Assembly: GCA_963665545.2 (NCBI GenBank)
Contig: CAXXKZ010000004.1
Coordinates: 744,001-808,000 of the forward strand
Direction of reading: 5' to 3'
From: G963665545 sp963665545
GTDB taxonomy: Bacteria; Pseudomonadota; Gammaproteobacteria; Xanthomonadales; SZUA-36
Length of the DNA stretch: 64,000 nt
Shown: positions 61,649 to 64,000 of the stretch, piece after piece
Layout of the letters: each line of letters begins with the position of its first letter
Position numbering within the stretch: the first letter of the stretch is position 1
Made by a program: the position numbers and the translations under genes
Notes under the pieces: model-generated
The model's database searches: none
What the model was told of the DNA's origin: nothing
Seen by the model: only the letters and a program-made list of their open reading frames with translations

Positions 61649-62338
61649 ATGATTTGCAGTGCTTACCGATGTGTATTCGTTCACATTCCGAAAACAGGCG
61701 GCCAGAGCGTCGAGCATTTCTTCATGAATGCCCTGGGCCTGGACTGGAACTGCGATCGCCCGTCTTTGTTGCTCAACAGCACCACCGACAAATCACTGGG
61801 CACCGAAAAACTGGCCCACCTCAGCGCCCCGGAATACGTCAACTGCGGACACATCGGGCGGGCGGATTTTGAACAGTGGTTCAAATTCAGCTTCGTGCGC
61901 AATCCCTGGGAGCGCATCGTCTCGGAATACCGGTACCGCAACTACTTCAGTCACCGTAGTTTTCGCGACTTCGTGCTCAACAAATTGCCTGCGCCCGGCT
62001 TCGATGACAAGTACCGCCATGTGATGTCCCAATACGACATGCTACATGACCGAAATGGTCGATTGCTGGTCAACTTTGTGGGCCGCTTCGAAACGCTGCA
62101 AGAAGATTTTGATTCGGTGTGCGAATCGCTTGCAATTACCGAGTCACGCCTGCCGCACATCAACTCCTCCGACAAGCAGTCCCGTCATCTGAAGCGGCGG
62201 GTCGAGAACTGGCTTTTTTTGAACGGCGAGAACCGCAAACGTCACTACACCGAGTATTACGATGCCCACAGCCTGCAACGGGTAAGCGAACTGTATGCCA
62301 GGGATGCAACAGAATTCGGCTATCGCTTTGGCGACTGA
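61649..62338 (+). CDS. Sulfotransferase family 2 protein
   Basis: The 229-residue protein has the PAPS-binding 5'-loop CVFVHIPKTGGQSVEHFF and the 3'-phosphate motif FSFVRNPWERIVSEYRYRN, as in the Sulfotransfer_2 group. These transfer sulfate to carbohydrates in other systems. There is no membrane anchor. A clear AAAGGAG ribosome site lies five bases before the ATG at 61649. It is convergent with ilvH and divergent from the CsgG-family gene; a link to surface glycans is plausible but is inference. Confidence 0.88.
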   Translation: MICSAYRCVFVHIPKTGGQSVEHFFMNALGLDWNCDRPSLLLNSTTDKSLGTEKLAHLSAPEYVNCGHIGRADFEQWFKFSFVRNPWERIVSEYRYRNYFSHRSFRDFVLNKLPAPGFDDKYRHVMSQYDMLHDRNGRLLVNFVGRFETLQEDFDSVCESLAITESRLPHINSSDKQSRHLKRRVENWLFLNGENRKRHYTEYYDAHSLQRVSELYARDATEFGYRFGD

Positions 62339-62355
62339 ATCCCGTTGCGAGTGGT

Positions 62356-62856
62356 TCAGTCCGGTGCGGCCAACACCTGTTCGCCACGGGCAATCGCCAT
62401 GGCGCCGCTGCGGACCACCGCAAGAATTTCCGCGCATTCACCGATCTGCTCAATAAAGCTTTCAATGCGGTGGGTGGCTGCGGTCAGTTCCAGCGTAAAA
62501 CTTTGCCGCGAATCATGCAGCACGCGCGCGCCCGCCGAGTGAATGATTTTCGCCAAGGGGTCATCTGAGACCTCATCCAGGCTGACTTTCATCAACAGCA
62601 GTTCACGTTCAATGTGATCATCCGTCGTCATATCTGCGGTGTTGACCACATCGACGAGCTTCAGAAGCTGATGGTTAATCTGTTCGATGACCGCATCGGA
62701 CCCAACGGTTACCAGCGTCAGCCTGGATATAGTCTGATCATCGGTTGGCGCAACACTGAGCGACTCGATGTTGTAGCCGCGCGTGGAAAACAACGCAACA
62801 ACCCGGGTCAGAGCGCCGGCCTGATTCTGCATCAAAATGGAGATCACGTGCCTCAT
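62356..62856 (-). CDS. ilvH: Acetolactate synthase small (regulatory) subunit
   Basis: The 166-residue protein begins MRHVISILMQNQAGALTRV, has the ACT domain (ALFSTRGYNIESLSVAPTDD) and the conserved VSLDEVSDDPLAKII and EILAVVRSGAMAIARGE. It regulates acetohydroxyacid synthase, conferring valine feedback inhibition. It is on the strand opposite to the large-subunit gene, with 96 bases between the two starts. In most gammaproteobacteria the subunits form one operon; here they are divergent. Confidence 0.95.
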   Translation of the reverse strand: MRHVISILMQNQAGALTRVVALFSTRGYNIESLSVAPTDDQTISRLTLVTVGSDAVIEQINHQLLKLVDVVNTADMTTDDHIERELLLMKVSLDEVSDDPLAKIIHSAGARVLHDSRQSFTLELTAATHRIESFIEQIGECAEILAVVRSGAMAIARGEQVLAAPD

Positions 62857-62952
62857 AATAGCGGCCGATAGTGGCGCAAATCCCCGGCTATTGCAATGGG
62901 GTAGTGAATGCATGACACTGCGGCCTGCAGTGTAGCAATTTCGGCCAGGATC

Positions 62953-64000
62953 ATGACCCAAGCACAACCGGCACAACCCGCATCCATGCATCCGTCTGCC
63001 GGGCGGATTATGTCCGGTGCTGAAATGATTGTGCAGGTGCTTGCTGATTTGGGTGTTGATACCATATTTGGCTACTCTGGCGGCGCCATACTGCCGACCT
63101 ATGATGCCGTTTTTCGCTACAACGATGAACATCGCGACCAGGCAGGCAATGCGCCGATGCCGCTCATCGTGCCGGCCAACGAGCAGGGCGCTGCCTTCAT
63201 GGCTGCGGGCTACGCCAGGGTCAAGGGCGAAGTGGGCGTGGTCATGGTCACTTCCGGACCGGGCGCAACCAATACAGTGACGCCGGTGCGTGACTGCATG
63301 GCGGATTCAACGCCCATTGTTGTCATCTGCGGGCAAGTGCCCACCGACGCGATTGGCAGTGATGCGTTCCAGGAGGCGCCGGTGTCGAGTTGCCTGGGAT
63401 CTGTGGCCAAACACACTTTTCTCGTCACGGACCCGGAACAGCTCGAGGCGACAGTCAGAACAGCCTTTGAAATCGCCCGCACCGGCCGGCCGGGGCCAGT
63501 GGTAATCGATATCCCCAAAGACGTTCAAAACTGGCAAGGACCGTTTCAGGGAGAGGGCCTCCTGCCCGTACCAGGCTACCGTGCCAGGATCGAAGAGATC
63601 GAAAGCAATGATCTGGAGGACAGCGAGTGTGCGGCTTTCCTGGAAATCCTGCAACAATCGTCCAGGCCGCTGATTTACGCCGGCGGCGGGGTCATCAACG
63701 GCAATGCATCCACGGCCCTGAGAGAGTTTGCGAGGAAGTTTGGCATCCCGGTCACTACGACGCTGATGGGGATCGGAGCGGTCGACACGCGCGAAGCGCT
63801 GTCGCTGAAAATGCTTGGCATGCACGGCACAGCCTATGCGAATTACGCGGTGGAGGATTGTGACTTCATCATTGCAGTGGGGGCGCGCTTCGACGACCGC
63901 GTGGCCGGCGACCCTGAAAAATTTGCACCCAATGCCCGCCACATCGCCCATTTCGATGTCGACCCCTCGGAAATCGGCAAGGTACGACGGGCCGACTGGT
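62953..64000 (+). CDS. ilvB: Acetolactate synthase large (catalytic) subunit, cut at the window end
   Basis: The frame is open from the ATG at 62953 to the end of the window, 349 codons. The thiamine-diphosphate enzyme core is clear: GVDTIFGYSGGAILPTYDAV, the catalytic Glu in VPANEQGAAFMAAGYAR, VVMVTSGPGATNTVTPVRDC and ADSTPIVVICGQVPTDAIG, and the central domain AVGARFDDRVAGDPEKF. It makes acetolactate or acetohydroxybutyrate for branched-chain amino acids. The C-terminal ThDP-binding part lies outside the window. The first 15 or so residues (MTQAQPAQPASMHP) are a non-conserved extension; the ATG at 62986 or 63009 could be the true start. Confidence 0.95.
   Translation, partial: MTQAQPAQPASMHPSAGRIMSGAEMIVQVLADLGVDTIFGYSGGAILPTYDAVFRYNDEHRDQAGNAPMPLIVPANEQGAAFMAAGYARVKGEVGVVMVTSGPGATNTVTPVRDCMADSTPIVVICGQVPTDAIGSDAFQEAPVSSCLGSVAKHTFLVTDPEQLEATVRTAFEIARTGRPGPVVIDIPKDVQNWQGPFQGEGLLPVPGYRARIEEIESNDLEDSECAAFLEILQQSSRPLIYAGGGVINGNASTALREFARKFGIPVTTTLMGIGAVDTREALSLKMLGMHGTAYANYAVEDCDFIIAVGARFDDRVAGDPEKFAPNARHIAHFDVDPSEIGKVRRADW

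Overview
The window is chromosomal DNA from a gammaproteobacterium. The strongest evidence is gene order. The minus-strand run prmB-aroC-asd-fimV-truA-trpF-trpB-trpA-accD-folC-(SPOR protein)-cvpA-purF and the run pheA-aroA-cmk-rpsA-ihfB-lapA-lapB are both classic for that class, and a LexA-controlled imuA/imuB/dnaE2 mutagenesis set and an Slp-type lipoprotein fit it. I cannot name a genus. No rRNA, tRNA or CRISPR array was seen.

Layout. 1-12 kb is a cell-envelope and accessory block: a patatin-like lipase cut by the window edge, then a moxR-DUF58-transglutaminase operon whose moxR 3' end is split by an IS256-family element, an Slp lipoprotein, a DUF2461 protein, and a visibly damaged stretch (truncated lemA, rearranged DUF2207 gene, frameshifted hydroxylase-sulfotransferase). 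12.3-14.3 kb holds a TetR regulator, three tandem operator-like sites and a divergent two-gene operon. 14.3-22.3 kb holds lexA-imuA-imuB and dnaE2 with two SOS boxes, separated by three unrelated genes. 22.4-30.9 kb has two small c-type cytochromes, nfuA, an esterase, and a surface-polysaccharide set (galU, a WbpM/CapD-type dehydratase, a WecA/WbpL-type transferase) running out of lapB-lapA-ihfB. 31-37.5 kb is rpsA-cmk-aroA-pheA and an AsmA-like gene. 39-54.7 kb is the purF-to-psd housekeeping block with the tryptophan, aromatic and aspartate pathway genes. 54.7-64 kb is accessory: a repeat element carrying an IS3-family insertion, a TonB-dependent receptor, a frameshifted YfcC-type transporter, an OPT-transporter remnant, a CsgG-family protein, a sulfotransferase, and divergent ilvH and ilvB (cut by the window end).

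The most unusual content is a set of non-coding, inverted-repeat-bounded elements that sit between CTAG tetranucleotides. Family A occurs at 11700-12223, at 38356-38976 and, rearranged, at 54708-56586. It has 27-bp terminal inverted repeats and a mosaic interior. Family B is at 23173-23457, with 31-bp terminal inverted repeats, and a remnant abuts a family A copy at the same CTAG. In four cases the flanking CTAG supplies the TAG stop codon of the neighbouring gene. No transposase inside them was recognised, so they look like non-autonomous (MITE-like) elements mobilised in trans.

Several genes carry single-base frameshifts (9.26, 9.33, 9.99 and 60.13 kb). These could be real decay or sequence/assembly error; the sequence alone cannot tell.
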